Assembly (NCBI RefSeq): GCF_016107555.1
Contig: NZ_JABASU010000012.1
Span: 20,040-84,039 of the forward strand
Source: Psychrobacter celer
GTDB lineage: Bacteria; Pseudomonadota; Gammaproteobacteria; Pseudomonadales; Moraxellaceae
Length of the DNA stretch: 64,000 bases
Direction of reading: 5' to 3'
Shown: positions 38,499-48,383 of the stretch, piece after piece
Layout: the number at the start of each line of letters is the position of its first letter
How positions within the stretch are numbered: the first letter of the stretch is position 1
Position numbers and translations under genes: made by a program
Notes under the pieces: model-generated
Database searches by the model: none
The model's input: the letters and a program-made list of their open reading frames with translations, nothing else
Told to the model about the DNA's origin: nothing

Positions 38499-39724
38499 TA
38501 GTGACCTCCGGTAACGCGTTCTGGTGGCTGTTTACACTTCTCGATGGCAGTGTAAAACGGCATCAACAAGAAGAACAAGAAATATAGAATCGTGAAGACA
38601 CGAGCCATAATAGTCGCAGTTGGCGTCGCAGGTGTTGCACCTAAATAGCCAAGTACGATAAAGCTAATAGCAAAGACAGTTAGTGCAATCTTAGACAAGA
38701 TACCTTTGTAGCGTATTGAGCGTACAGGTGATCTGTCGAGCCACGGTATCAAGAATAGTACAGCGATGGCCGCACCCATGGCGATGACCCCGCCCAGCTT
38801 ACTTGGAACCGCACGCAAGATGGCATAGAACGGTGTGTAGTACCATACTGGTGCAATGTGTGCTGGTGTTTTCAGTGAGTTCGCTGCTTCAAAGTTAGGT
38901 GGCTCAAGGAAATAACCGCCGCCTTCAGGGAAGAAGAACACCACCGCAAAGAAACAGATAAAGAATACTACGATACCCACCATATCATGCACAGTGTAGT
39001 ATGGATGGAATTCGATACCGTCTAATGGTACGCCATTTTTGTCTTTTAGCTTCTTAATATCGATACCATCAGGGTTGTTAGAACCTACATGGTGCAATGC
39101 GACAATGTGCATGAAGACCAAGCCCACAAGGACCAATGGAATAGCGACAACGTGTAGCGCAAAGAAGCGGTTTAGGGTGATACCTGAGATGATATAGTCA
39201 CCACGTACCCATTCAGCAAGACCGTCACCAATTACCGGCAGCGCCGCAGGAAGGTTTAAGATAACCTGAGCACCCCAGAATGACATGTTGCCCCAAGGTA
39301 GTAGGTATCCAAAGAAACCTTCGGCCATAAGAGCCAAATAGATGCCCATACCGATGAGCCAAATAAGCTCACGAGGTTTTTGATATGAGCCGTAGAGCAG
39401 TGCTCTAAACATATGCAAATACACCACGACAAAGAACGCTGAGGCGCCAGTCGAGTGCATATAACGGATGAGCCAACCGCCTTTGACATCACGCATGATG
39501 TATTCTACAGACGCAAATGCGCCCTCGGCACTAGGGTTGTACATCATCGTCAGCCAAATACCGGTCACCAACTGGTTGACCAATACGACCATTGACAATA
39601 CGCCAAAGAAGTACCAAAAGTTAAAGTTCTTTGGTGCATAGTACTTTGACATGTGGTATTCATAGGTTTCAGTCGCTGGGAAACGCGCGTCCACCCAATG
39701 CATTAACTTTTTACCCATACTCAT
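38498..39724 (-). CDS. petB: cytochrome b of the bc1 complex
   Basis: About 408 residues from the ATG at 39724, chosen because GGGGAGG lies 8 nt upstream and it follows the Rieske stop by one base; a TTG-initiated extension to 39739 is unlikely. Eight transmembrane helices are expected. The heme-ligand His pairs lie in RYMHSTGASAFFVVVYLHMF and FFALHVVAIPLVLVGLVFMHIVALHH, and the quinol-site loop motif PEGGGYF replaces the more common PEWY form. It oxidises ubiquinol and drives the Q cycle in the inner membrane. Confidence 0.95.
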   Translation of the reverse strand: MSMGKKLMHWVDARFPATETYEYHMSKYYAPKNFNFWYFFGVLSMVVLVNQLVTGIWLTMMYNPSAEGAFASVEYIMRDVKGGWLIRYMHSTGASAFFVVVYLHMFRALLYGSYQKPRELIWLIGMGIYLALMAEGFFGYLLPWGNMSFWGAQVILNLPAALPVIGDGLAEWVRGDYIISGITLNRFFALHVVAIPLVLVGLVFMHIVALHHVGSNNPDGIDIKKLKDKNGVPLDGIEFHPYYTVHDMVGIVVFFICFFAVVFFFPEGGGYFLEPPNFEAANSLKTPAHIAPVWYYTPFYAILRAVPSKLGGVIAMGAAIAVLFLIPWLDRSPVRSIRYKGILSKIALTVFAISFIVLGYLGATPATPTATIMARVFTILYFLFFLLMPFYTAIEKCKQPPERVTGGH

Positions 39725-39725
39725 A

Positions 39726-40310
39726 TTAAGCCTCCCCAACCGTCAAGATGGTACCTTCCATGCTATATTCTGGAACAGGTAAATTCAGCGGTGCAGGAAC
39801 GCCACTATAGACACGGCCTGCTAAGTCATATTTTGATCCGTGACAGGGGCAAAAAAAGCCGCCGTACCAGTCGTTACCACCCAAATCGGCTGCGCCCACA
39901 TCAGGACGGTAGTTCGGTGCACAGCCTAAATGCGTACACACGCCTTCGACCACCAAGACTTCTGGTGTCAAAGAACGCTCTGGGTTTTGGCAATACTCTG
40001 GTTGTAGCGATGCTTCTGAATTAGGGTCAGATAGTAATGGCTTAACTGACTCAAGCGTGCTCAACATGTCTTCGGTACGTTTTACCACAAAGATCGGTTT
40101 ACCGCGATATTTGACGACAATCATCTGTCCCGCTTCAATAGAGCTGATATCTTGGGTGACTGCAGCCCCTGCAGCCTCAGCTTTGGCGCTCGGGTACCAA
40201 GAGCGGACAAAAGGTGTTGCCACAGCAGCTACCCCAGCTGCACCAATTGCGGCAGTTGAGGCAATAAGAACTCTACGGCGTTGTACGTTAACGCCTTCGG
40301 CTTGGCTCAT
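39726..40310 (-). CDS. petA: Rieske iron-sulfur subunit of the bc1 complex
   Basis: 194 residues. The N-terminus has a Tat-type signal with consecutive arginines (QRRRVLIAS) that also serves as membrane anchor. The 2Fe-2S ligands are in CTHLGC (125-130) and CPCHGS (154-159). It moves electrons from quinol at cytochrome b to cytochrome c1. It is the first gene of petABC, with a strong GGAGGAAG before the ATG. All three subunits are intact. Confidence 0.96.
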   Translation of the reverse strand: MSQAEGVNVQRRRVLIASTAAIGAAGVAAVATPFVRSWYPSAKAEAAGAAVTQDISSIEAGQMIVVKYRGKPIFVVKRTEDMLSTLESVKPLLSDPNSEASLQPEYCQNPERSLTPEVLVVEGVCTHLGCAPNYRPDVGAADLGGNDWYGGFFCPCHGSKYDLAGRVYSGVPAPLNLPVPEYSMEGTILTVGEA

Positions 40311-40779
40311 TAATACTTCCTCCAGGTGAATGAAATGGGATTATCCCACACTGGGTTTGTGGCTTAGAAAATATACAATATCAAGCCACTTTAGCTGTGC
40401 CTAATTTTGCTAATTGTTGCTATTCTAAGCTATTTCGGTGATAAAATAAATTATTGCGTTAAAAATAAAGCAACCTTGAGAGAACACAGTATAAGGTTGA
40501 ACAGGGTAACCCATACAAAAAAGCTGGATTATCAACGTCTAACATCCGTTTTGTTTCGATAAAGGGCGCAAAGGCGCTTCAAAGGTTTTGCAAACGATGG
40601 TCACGTGATGACCTTATAATCAATAAGGATATTCAGCAATAGCGAATGATACTTGAAATTCAGGCAATGTTCACTAACTTTCAGTACTTAAGCGTTAAGT
40701 CTCTCATCGTCAATCAACAATCACCACTTTAGCGACAAAAGCGGTGATCTTTTATTATCCTAAACGCGTCTTTAGGCGA
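40311..40779. other. 469-bp intergenic region upstream of petABC
   Basis: Lies between petA and the 3' end of uup, both on the minus strand, so it should contain the petABC promoter and the uup transcript end. An imperfect hairpin with ATCACC/GGTGAT ends sits near 40720-40755 but lacks a T tract on the minus strand. No gene is seen. Confidence 0.4.
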
Positions 40780-42720
40780 TTAGCCTTCAAGCTCACTCCA
40801 GCGTTCAAGCTTGCTCATCATCTCCTCTTCGATGGCCAACAAGCGCTCACTGGCGGCCGTCGCGGCATCAAAGTCGGTGGTAAACCATGAGCCATCAGCC
40901 AGCTTGTCTTCTAGCGTCTTTTGTTCGGCTTCTAGCGCCGCGATTTCTTTGGGTAAGCTATCTAGCTCGCGCTGCTCATTGAAGTTGAGCTTTTTGGCGG
41001 CTTTATTTGGCTTTCCAGCGTCAGCTTTGTTGGCTGATTTTGACGCTTTAGTATTGCTAACGGGTGCTTTTGCGGCGCGCGCGGCTTCCTCGCGGTTTTT
41101 TTGTATCAAGTACTCTTGGTAACCGCCGACATACTCTTTGACGATGCCATTGCCATTTTCGTCCGTGTCAAATACCCAAGTGGAGGTGACCACATTGTCC
41201 ATAAATGAGCGGTCATGACTGATCAGCAAGATGGTGCCGTTAAAGCTGCTGACCGACTCTTCTAATAGCTCAAGGGTGGCCATATCCAAATCGTTGGTCG
41301 GCTCATCAAGCACTAATATGTTGGCAGGTTTTAATAATTGCTTGGCAAGTAATACGCGGTTGCGCTCACCACCTGATAAGGCTTTGACAGGTGTGCGTGC
41401 GCGCTCCGGCGCAAATAAGAAGTCTTGCAAATAGCTCATGATGTGGGTTTTTCGGCCGCCCACTTCGACAAAATCCGAGCCCTCTGAGACGTTTTGCGCG
41501 ACGCTTGCCTCAAGGTCGAGCTGATCGCGCAGCTGATCAAAAAAGGCAATTTGCAAATTGGTGCCAAGCTTGACGCTGCCGGTCTTGGTGACCTCGTCAT
41601 CCGACATATCGAGTAGGGCTTTGATTAATGTGGTTTTGCCTGCGCCGTTAGGGCCGACAATACCGATTTTGTCGCCGCGCATAATAGTGGTCGTAAAGTT
41701 GTCAACCAGTACATTGCCATCATATTCAAGGTGCAGGTTTTTGACTTTACAAACCAGCTTGCCGCTTTTTTCGCCTTCACCCATGGTGATATTGACGTTG
41801 CCGACTTGCTCGCGGCGGTTTTTTCGCTCTTCGCGCAGGGCTTTTAGCTCGCGTACGCGGCCTTCGTTACGGGTACGACGGGCTTTGATGCCTTGACGAA
41901 TCCACACTTCTTCTTGCGCCAGTTTTTTATCAAAATTGGCATTGTTTTTTTCCTCAGCAAGTAGCTGCTGCTCTTTTAGCTCTTGATAACGAGCGTAGCC
42001 TTTGGCGCCTTGGGTGACGTCATAGCTGGTCAATTGGCCACGGTCAAGCTCTACAATACGAGTCGCAAGCTTATCAACGAATGCTCTATCGTGCGTGACA
42101 AATAACAAAGTCAGTCCTTGCCAATCAAGCAAGAAGCGCTCTAACCACTCAATACTATCAACGTCTAGATGGTTGGTTGGCTCATCTAATAACAATACGT
42201 CAGGTTTGGTGACCAGCGCACGCGCGAGCAAAACGCGGCGCTTACGGCCTCCAGATAGCGAGGAGAGGTCGTCCTCTGGGTCAAGCCCCATGGTGGTGAT
42301 TAGACGGGTGGCATCGCGCTCTAAGTCCCAGCCATGGACGGCGTCGATATCATGCTGCAAGGTCGCCATATGTTCGCAAGCGTCCATGTCGCCATTGGCG
42401 CACATCTCCACTTGCTTATTATAATTGATCAGCAGCTCAGCTGTGCGGCGGCTACCGCCCATGACGATATCGAGTATGCGTCCGCTCGACTCGGGGACGT
42501 CTTGCTCGAGCATCGCAACACGCATGCTACTATTGGTGATGATCTCACCACTATCTGGCTGCAGCGAGCCATTGATCAGTTTAAATAAAGTAGATTTACC
42601 TTCGCCATTGCGGCCGATTAAGCACACACGCTCGCCTGCATTGATGGAAAAATCAATACCATCGAGAATGGGGGCGACGCCAAAGGCTAAGTGAATGTCT
42701 TTTAGATGTATCAGTGCCAT
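40780..42720 (-). CDS. uup: ABC-F family ATPase Uup
   Basis: 646 residues from the ATG at 42720 (MALIHLKDIHLAFG); the frame extends upstream to 42828 without family similarity. Two ABC domains are fused with no membrane segments: Walker A GRNGEGKST and GPNGAGKTT, signatures LSGGRKRR and LSGGERNR, and Walker B LLLDEPTNHLD and LVLDEPTNDLD. The ABC-F linker rich in Arg/Glu lies between them, and a C-terminal coiled-coil tail begins about residue 555. Uup-type proteins act on ribosomes and affect transposon excision and replication-linked processes. It is divergent from slyX. Confidence 0.93.
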   Translation of the reverse strand: MALIHLKDIHLAFGVAPILDGIDFSINAGERVCLIGRNGEGKSTLFKLINGSLQPDSGEIITNSSMRVAMLEQDVPESSGRILDIVMGGSRRTAELLINYNKQVEMCANGDMDACEHMATLQHDIDAVHGWDLERDATRLITTMGLDPEDDLSSLSGGRKRRVLLARALVTKPDVLLLDEPTNHLDVDSIEWLERFLLDWQGLTLLFVTHDRAFVDKLATRIVELDRGQLTSYDVTQGAKGYARYQELKEQQLLAEEKNNANFDKKLAQEEVWIRQGIKARRTRNEGRVRELKALREERKNRREQVGNVNITMGEGEKSGKLVCKVKNLHLEYDGNVLVDNFTTTIMRGDKIGIVGPNGAGKTTLIKALLDMSDDEVTKTGSVKLGTNLQIAFFDQLRDQLDLEASVAQNVSEGSDFVEVGGRKTHIMSYLQDFLFAPERARTPVKALSGGERNRVLLAKQLLKPANILVLDEPTNDLDMATLELLEESVSSFNGTILLISHDRSFMDNVVTSTWVFDTDENGNGIVKEYVGGYQEYLIQKNREEAARAAKAPVSNTKASKSANKADAGKPNKAAKKLNFNEQRELDSLPKEIAALEAEQKTLEDKLADGSWFTTDFDAATAASERLLAIEEEMMSKLERWSELEG

Positions 42721-42960
42721 AGAGTATCTTAAGCTTATATAATAGTGAGGTAGGGGTTGTTGCAAAATTGCCAGCAGTATAACATGCCACCGCATCACTG
42801 TAGTGCGCGTAAGTGGTTTTATTAACACTATTTATTGCTTTGCATAGTGGCGGCGATTTAATGCCTGTCATCAAAGGTGACTGGCTACTATTGACGCTGC
42901 TGCAAATATGCTGCTGCCGAGTCTATTTGACCTTCTATTTACCATTATTTAGAGAACAAC

Positions 42961-43218
42961 ATGAATCAATTCAAAGATAAAGAGGACGGGTTTGGTATGC
43001 AAGATGACTTGCAAGCCCAAGTAATCGATTTACAAACGAGCCTAGCGCATCTTGAGGTCACTGTCGAAAGGTTAAATGACGTCATTACGCGACAAGATAA
43101 GGATATTCATACATTGCAGCGTCAGTTACAGCTCATTTATAAGCAAATAGACAGTCAAGCTACTGAAGTGGGTATTGCACCATTTGATGTGATGGCAGAT
43201 AGACCGCCACATTACTGA
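42961..43218 (+). CDS. slyX: SlyX family protein
   Basis: 85 residues, almost entirely coiled coil (about 15-65) with a leucine-type heptad pattern, ending in the conserved RPPHY. SlyX proteins are small conserved proteobacterial proteins of uncertain function. The gene is divergent from uup and lies just before the tnpB element. The ribosome site is weak (AGAGAAC). Confidence 0.9.
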   Translation: MNQFKDKEDGFGMQDDLQAQVIDLQTSLAHLEVTVERLNDVITRQDKDIHTLQRQLQLIYKQIDSQATEVGIAPFDVMADRPPHY

Positions 43219-43279
43219 TTTCTAAACCAATATCTGATGCAGGACTGGATATTTTTTGTTTGATTATTTTATCATCCAA

Positions 43280-44500
43280 CGCCGTAAAACCACATCCTTC
43301 TAGGGCGTGGATATCAGGCGTCAGCCGTTGTCACCTAAGATTTAGATTGCCTTGATACCCAAACCCATTGAGATCATAATTAATCCATGAAAACGCTCAA
43401 GCTACGCATCAAAGACAAACACGCCACTCAGCTCAATATCTTAGCTGGGGCGGTTAACTTTGTCTGGAATTACGTCAATGAGCTTAGTTTTAAACATTTA
43501 CAGCGCACTGGCAAATTCTTTTCAGCCTATGACTTGGCTACTTATACCAAAGGTAGTGGCGAGTATTTAAACTTGCACAGCCAAACCCTGCAAGCGATTA
43601 GTGAGGTTCACTCCAAAAGCCGAAAACAGTTTAAAAAAGCCAAACTCAACTGGCGCACCAACAACCCAAAGGCCAAGAGAAGAAGCTTGGGCTGGATTCC
43701 TTTTAAAAAGACAGCCGTAAAACACCTATCAACTCGTCAATCAGGCAAGACAAGCCTTAAATCTACCATTCAGCTAAGCCTCGCTAAAGGCAAAAAACTT
43801 ACTATAGATCTATGGGACAGCTATAACCTAGCCCTGTACAGCATCAACACCTGTGAGCTAGTGCAAGACAATCGCGGCCACTGGTATGCCTGTATCACCG
43901 TTAAAGAGTTTCCAAAGATTAAGTGTGGCACGGGCCAAGTCGGTATTGATCTAGGCTGCAAGACTCAGCAGTCAGTAGTGATGGTGATCAGCTACAAATC
44001 AAAGTCACCCATCAATACGCAGAAAAACTGGCCATTGCCCAAAGAGCTAAAAACAAAAAGCGGGTTAAGGTGATTCACGCCAAGATTAAAAATACCCGTC
44101 AAGATCTGATCCATAAATTCACATCAAAGCTTGTTAAAGCCAACAACTTAATCGTTGTTGGTAAAATCAAATCAAACTCATTCACTTCATCCAAACTGGC
44201 CAAATCCGTCTATGATGCTGGTTGGTTTGAGATTAAGCGGCAACTGGATTACAAATGCGCGAACGCAGGTTGCCACTATATCGAAGTCAATGAAGCGTAC
44301 AGCACCCAAACCTGCTCGTGTTGCGGCTCTCGCCAAGACAGTCCGAAAGGTAGAGAAGGTCTTGGTATAAGAGAATGGTTTTGTCGTTCTTGTAAAACGA
44401 CCCATCAACGTGACGTTAATGGAGCAAAAAACATTCTCGCGGTCGGCCTTGGCCGTCTTTAGTAGCAATACCCTCCGTTTAGGGAGGGGAGGAAGTCAAA
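43280..44500 (+). mobile_element. IS200/IS605-type element with only a tnpB-like gene (IS1341 type)
   Basis: A left-end hairpin CCAC-A-TCC/GGG-C-GTGG (43290-43310) and a right-end hairpin CCCTCC-GTTTA-GGGAGG (44471-44487) frame a single frameshifted OrfB/TnpB gene. There is no tnpA transposase, so movement would need one in trans. Elements of this type lack inverted repeats and target duplications, so the borders are approximate. The right-end hairpin is also where TnpB guide (omega) RNA scaffolds are normally encoded. Confidence 0.65.
43387..44462 (+). pseudogene. tnpB: frameshifted tnpB-like (OrfB) RNA-guided nuclease gene
   Basis: The N-terminal part reads in the frame from 43387 (MKTLKLRIKDKHATQLNILA) up to VGIDLGCKTQQ, which contains the RuvC-I Asp. 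After about 43970-43985 family similarity continues one frame over, through QLQIKVTHQYAEKLAIAQRA into the frame ending at 44462, which holds the zinc finger CSCC/CRSC and the RuvC-III Asp in QRDVNGAKNI. One indel near 43980 explains this. Where many TnpB proteins have the RuvC-II Glu (VEDL-like), this one reads VVGKI. The product should be inactive unless recoding occurs. Confidence 0.8.
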
Positions 44501-44664
44501 TGCGCATTATTAGATGAAGATACTGTTCAGTCATAAACAAGAAATAATGTGTTTTTGCAGTTGTTTTCGTGTGCCAAAATCTTTACTATCTTCACCCTCG
44601 GATGCTGCTTACCCATAAAAGTCGGGTTAAGTAGTGAAACAATGCGGATGTTTGGAGATATACA

Positions 44665-46059
44665 ATGCGCGCAACTTTTCATTTAAAAACTCTCACAGTA
44701 GCTGTTGCTGCTCTATCTGTCGCTAGCGTTGCTAGTGCTGCTGGTCTTGATCGTTCAGGTCAAGACATTACCGCATTTCTACAAGATGGCACTTATGCAG
44801 AGACCGTCTATACTTATATCGACGCCGATGTAACGGGTGAAGATTCATCAGGCAATAAAATTGACGACATCGCAGAAGATTACGACTTTTTCCGTTATGG
44901 CGTAAAAACAGATATCAATGACACCTTTAGTATCGGTGTCTTATATGATGAGCCATTTGGCGCCGCAGCCGACTATATTGGTAAAAATGACTTCATTACC
45001 AATACTGATGCCGATGCTATCATCCAAGATTTTATAGACAACCCTAATGTTACCGAAGATTATGTTGATGATGTGTTGATACCGCAGTTGCAAGGCGCGC
45101 TCGCGCCAGGTAACCCAGGCGGTTTGACAGCTGAGCAACTAAAAGAAGCACAGGCTCAGCTAATCGGTCTAGAAGCCGCTAAAGGTCTAGCAGCAGTTGC
45201 AGGCGAAGAGACACAAGTTGAAGTACGTACCGAAAGTATCACGGGTATTCTTGGAATGAAGTTTGGTCAAAACAAAGAGTTCCAAGCATATGGTGGTCCC
45301 GTTGCTCAGCGTGTAAGAGCGGACGTGAAGCTGCGTGGCGATGCATACAGCTCAGCAAAAGGCTATACCACGCATATTAGCAATGACCAAGACTACGGTT
45401 GGATTGCTGGTATGGCATATAGCAAGCCTGAGATTGCGCTAAAAGCGGCGTTGACATATCGCTCTGAGATCAAGCATAGCGCAAAAGCGTTTGAATCTTT
45501 CCCTTTGGCCACCGCTGCTGGTGCCACTGTCGGCGTTCCATTATCAACGACTAGACATGCTGATATCGAAATTAACACACCAGAGTCAGTTAACTTTGAT
45601 TTCCAAACGGGTATCAATCCAACCACATTAGCCACTGCTAAAGTGCGCTGGGTACCGTGGAGCGACTTTGCTATCGTACCGTCGTTATACAACGATGTGA
45701 GTAAAGTTGCTACGCAAGATGATAAAGGTTTGGCATTAGTAAGCTATGATAAAGACCAGTGGCAGGTAGAGTTAGGTCTTGCCAAACGTCTAGCACCAAA
45801 GTTTGCCGTTAGTGGTACCGTTGGTTGGGACAGTGGCGCTGGCAACCCTGTCACTTCACTAGGCCCTATCGAAGGCTATTATAGTGTCGGTCTAGGTGGT
45901 AAATACGATATCACAGAAAACTGGGCAGTGTCTGCAGGTGGTAAATACCTACGGTTCGGCGATGCTGATGGTCAAATTCCATCAAAGCAAGTTGTTAGCA
46001 AGTTTGAAGACAACGACGGTTTTGCGCTGGGTGTGAAGCTGTCTTATCAAGCAAAATAA
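44665..46059 (+). CDS. FadL/OmpP1-family outer-membrane transport protein, copy 1
   Basis: 464 residues. A signal peptide ends ASVASAA, and the mature protein begins AGLDRSGQDITAFLQDG, the hatch-like N-terminus typical of Moraxellaceae FadL-type proteins. The rest is a predicted 14-strand beta barrel (alternating YGVKTDINDTFSIGVLYDEPFG, TYRSEIKHSAK, WAVSAGGKYLRFGDADG). The family moves long-chain fatty acids or other hydrophobic compounds across the outer membrane. GGAGATATACA precedes the ATG. It is paralogous to the next gene. A terminator follows, so it is transcribed alone. Confidence 0.88.
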   Translation: MRATFHLKTLTVAVAALSVASVASAAGLDRSGQDITAFLQDGTYAETVYTYIDADVTGEDSSGNKIDDIAEDYDFFRYGVKTDINDTFSIGVLYDEPFGAAADYIGKNDFITNTDADAIIQDFIDNPNVTEDYVDDVLIPQLQGALAPGNPGGLTAEQLKEAQAQLIGLEAAKGLAAVAGEETQVEVRTESITGILGMKFGQNKEFQAYGGPVAQRVRADVKLRGDAYSSAKGYTTHISNDQDYGWIAGMAYSKPEIALKAALTYRSEIKHSAKAFESFPLATAAGATVGVPLSTTRHADIEINTPESVNFDFQTGINPTTLATAKVRWVPWSDFAIVPSLYNDVSKVATQDDKGLALVSYDKDQWQVELGLAKRLAPKFAVSGTVGWDSGAGNPVTSLGPIEGYYSVGLGGKYDITENWAVSAGGKYLRFGDADGQIPSKQVVSKFEDNDGFALGVKLSYQAK

Positions 46060-46098
46060 GCACTAAACCAGTTGAGTTTTAAACTGAGATAAATGTTA

Positions 46099-46131
46099 AA
46101 AAAGCGATCCATTATGGGTCGTTTTTTTTTG
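46099..46131 (+). terminator. terminator after FadL-like copy 1
   Basis: An imperfect stem AAAAAGCGATCC / GGGTCGTTTTT with loop ATTAT, followed by a long T run, 40 bp after the stop. Confidence 0.8.
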
Positions 46132-46743
46132 GCAAAAACAAATAATATGGTTAACCTTACTGGTGAATAAACATATGATTCTTTTATTTAGAGTCGACCA
46201 TAGATGAGATTTCTGCTTAACCATAATGTCAAATAGCTAGTTAATACTTATCAGTCAGTGAACGATTGTTTTAATACTTTGTTTTGCTATTCTTTATAAA
46301 AAAGACGGCCTAAAACCGCTGACTTTATTTTACAAAAAAAATTTTATAAAATATATCTATTATAATCAATGAGATATAGTGCATCATATAAGGTGGTATA
46401 TAGACGATAAGAAAGCGTTTGTGAGGTAAAAAATGCCACATTATTCGCTCAATGAAACAGTGGTGAATATTCTATTAACATAAATCCATCTTTGTAAAAT
46501 CTCTAAAAGAGTATTGCTATAGTATAGAAGTTTAATTATGATACTGAAATCAGTTACGTTGTCTTACATAGCGGTAATGTCTGATAACAACGAAAGTAAG
46601 GTTGCGTAAATCATCGTTACTTTCGACAGTTAAGTCGTTTGGCAAAGGATTGCATAGCATCGGCTGACGTTACTAGTACAGGTCACTAGTCTGTATAGTC
46701 TCCGAGCTACTTGCCAGTTATTTTATTCATGGAGGATATCTAA
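46132..46743. other. 612-bp intergenic region between the two FadL-like genes
   Basis: Strongly AT-rich in its middle (about 46310-46540), with no credible ORF. It should carry the promoter of FadL-like copy 2. No insertion element or RNA gene was recognised. Confidence 0.4.
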
Positions 46744-48129
46744 GTGTCTCAAAATTTTCCTATCTCTAAACTTACCCTCGCTCTGATCACGCTATCAGCT
46801 GCTTCATTGACGCAAGCTGCTGGCCTCGACCGTTCTGGTCAAGACATCAAAGGCTTTTTTAATCCTGGTACTTATGCCGAGATTGATTACGCTTACATTG
46901 ATACTGATGTTTCAGCCCATGATAATGCTGGTGCTATCACTACTCCAACTGGTGATATTAATAATGGCATTACTTCGACAGAAGAGGCTTATAGAAAAGG
47001 TAAGTCAACTGGTGATGCAACTCCAGATACATATAGTTTTATGCGCTATGGCGTCAAAACCGACATCAATGACAACTTCAGTATTGGTGTGTTTTATGAC
47101 GAGCCATTTGGTGCAGAAGTAGAGTACTCTGGCGATAGCACGTTTGTCTCTCAAGCAGGTAAGGATACTATTGCCGACTCGTCAACTGGGACATCCGTTC
47201 CAAATGAAGTTATCAACTCTTCGGTACTAGACCCAGATTACGACAAAAATACCAACGTAAGTGTACACACTGAATCATGGACAGGTTTGATCGGTTATAA
47301 GTCCAATGGCTTTCAAGTCTATGGCGGTCCTGTGATGCAAAAGGTAAAAGCAGATGTGCACTTGCGCGGTCAAGCATACGGTCCATTGACAGGCTACGAT
47401 GCTAATGTGAATAGTGACACTGATTATGGTTGGGTAGCAGGTTTGGCGTATAGCAAGCCTGAAATCGCCTTAAATGCTGCCTTAACGTATCGCTCAGAGA
47501 TTGACCATAAAACCCCAGTGGGAGAGAGAATACCTCTATTAGGGTCACCTCTACGAGATACAGCATTAGGCAAGCTTGGGATTGATCCAGACTCTGCGCT
47601 TGGTCAGTCAATCGGTGAATATGCCACCACTGATGCGACAGTCACAACGCCTGAGTCTGTGAACTTAAATATCCAAACGGGTCTAAGTGAAAAGTATCAG
47701 CTATTAGGTACATTAGATGTACGCTGGGTACCATGGAGTGATTTTACCATCGTACCACCATTATACAATGCTTACTCTAAGGCTGCAGTTCCAGAAGGCT
47801 TGCCATTATTATCTTATGACAAAGACCAATGGAAAGTCGACGTGGGTCTAGCCAAACGTTTCAATGAAAAGCTGGCGGGTTCGTTCGTAGTGGGCTATGA
47901 CTCAGGTGCCGGTGATCCAGTCAGCTCACTAGGTACTATTGAAGGGTTTTATAGTATCGGTGGTGGCGTGAAATACAATGTCACTCCTGAATGGGCAGTC
48001 TCAGTTGGTGGTAAATACCTCAAGTTTGGTGATGCGACTGGACAATTACCTAATGGTAGTATCGTCAGTAAAGCTGAAGACAATGATGGTTATATCGCGG
48101 GCGTAAAACTGTCTTATCAAAGCCAATAA
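46744..48129 (+). CDS. FadL/OmpP1-family outer-membrane transport protein, copy 2
   Basis: 461 residues, starting with GTG (GGAGG 8-9 nt upstream in CATGGAGGATATCTAAGTG). A signal peptide ends SLTQAA; the mature protein starts AGLDRSGQDIKGFFNPGTYAE and is clearly homologous to copy 1 across its length (shared SNGFQVYGGP-type, AYSKPEIALNAALTYRSEI, RWVPWSDFTIVP and TPEWAVSVGGKYLKFGDATG blocks). Loop regions differ, for example a Thr/Gly-rich insert about residues 55-95, suggesting different substrates. It lies directly before the giant surface lipoproteins and Slam. Confidence 0.88.
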   Translation: MSQNFPISKLTLALITLSAASLTQAAGLDRSGQDIKGFFNPGTYAEIDYAYIDTDVSAHDNAGAITTPTGDINNGITSTEEAYRKGKSTGDATPDTYSFMRYGVKTDINDNFSIGVFYDEPFGAEVEYSGDSTFVSQAGKDTIADSSTGTSVPNEVINSSVLDPDYDKNTNVSVHTESWTGLIGYKSNGFQVYGGPVMQKVKADVHLRGQAYGPLTGYDANVNSDTDYGWVAGLAYSKPEIALNAALTYRSEIDHKTPVGERIPLLGSPLRDTALGKLGIDPDSALGQSIGEYATTDATVTTPESVNLNIQTGLSEKYQLLGTLDVRWVPWSDFTIVPPLYNAYSKAAVPEGLPLLSYDKDQWKVDVGLAKRFNEKLAGSFVVGYDSGAGDPVSSLGTIEGFYSIGGGVKYNVTPEWAVSVGGKYLKFGDATGQLPNGSIVSKAEDNDGYIAGVKLSYQSQ

Positions 48130-48165
48130 ATTGTGATATATCACTATCTGAGATCTAACTATAAC

Positions 48166-48195
48166 GGCTTATCTAGCTTATGAGCCAGATAAGCC
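48166..48195. other. hairpin between FadL-like copy 2 and lipoprotein 1
   Basis: A 13-bp stem GGCTTATCTAGCT / AGCCAGATAAGCC with one mismatch and loop TATG. No T tract follows. A perfect palindrome GTGATATATCAC lies just upstream at 48133-48144. It may be an RNA processing or partial termination site, or a protein-binding site. Confidence 0.4.
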
Positions 48196-48383
48196 TGCAT
48201 CACGTCGATACATGTATTTAATTTTTAATAAATGAACGTTTGCGTCATGTTTTATCAGCAGGTAATCGCTGCAACAAATTGACTTTGCAAACTAAATTTG
48301 ATTATCTATATATCGTACAGACCCATCCTATGTCGTACGAGTAGATAAAGGACTATCTATCAATCATCCATGGAGGAAGAAGA

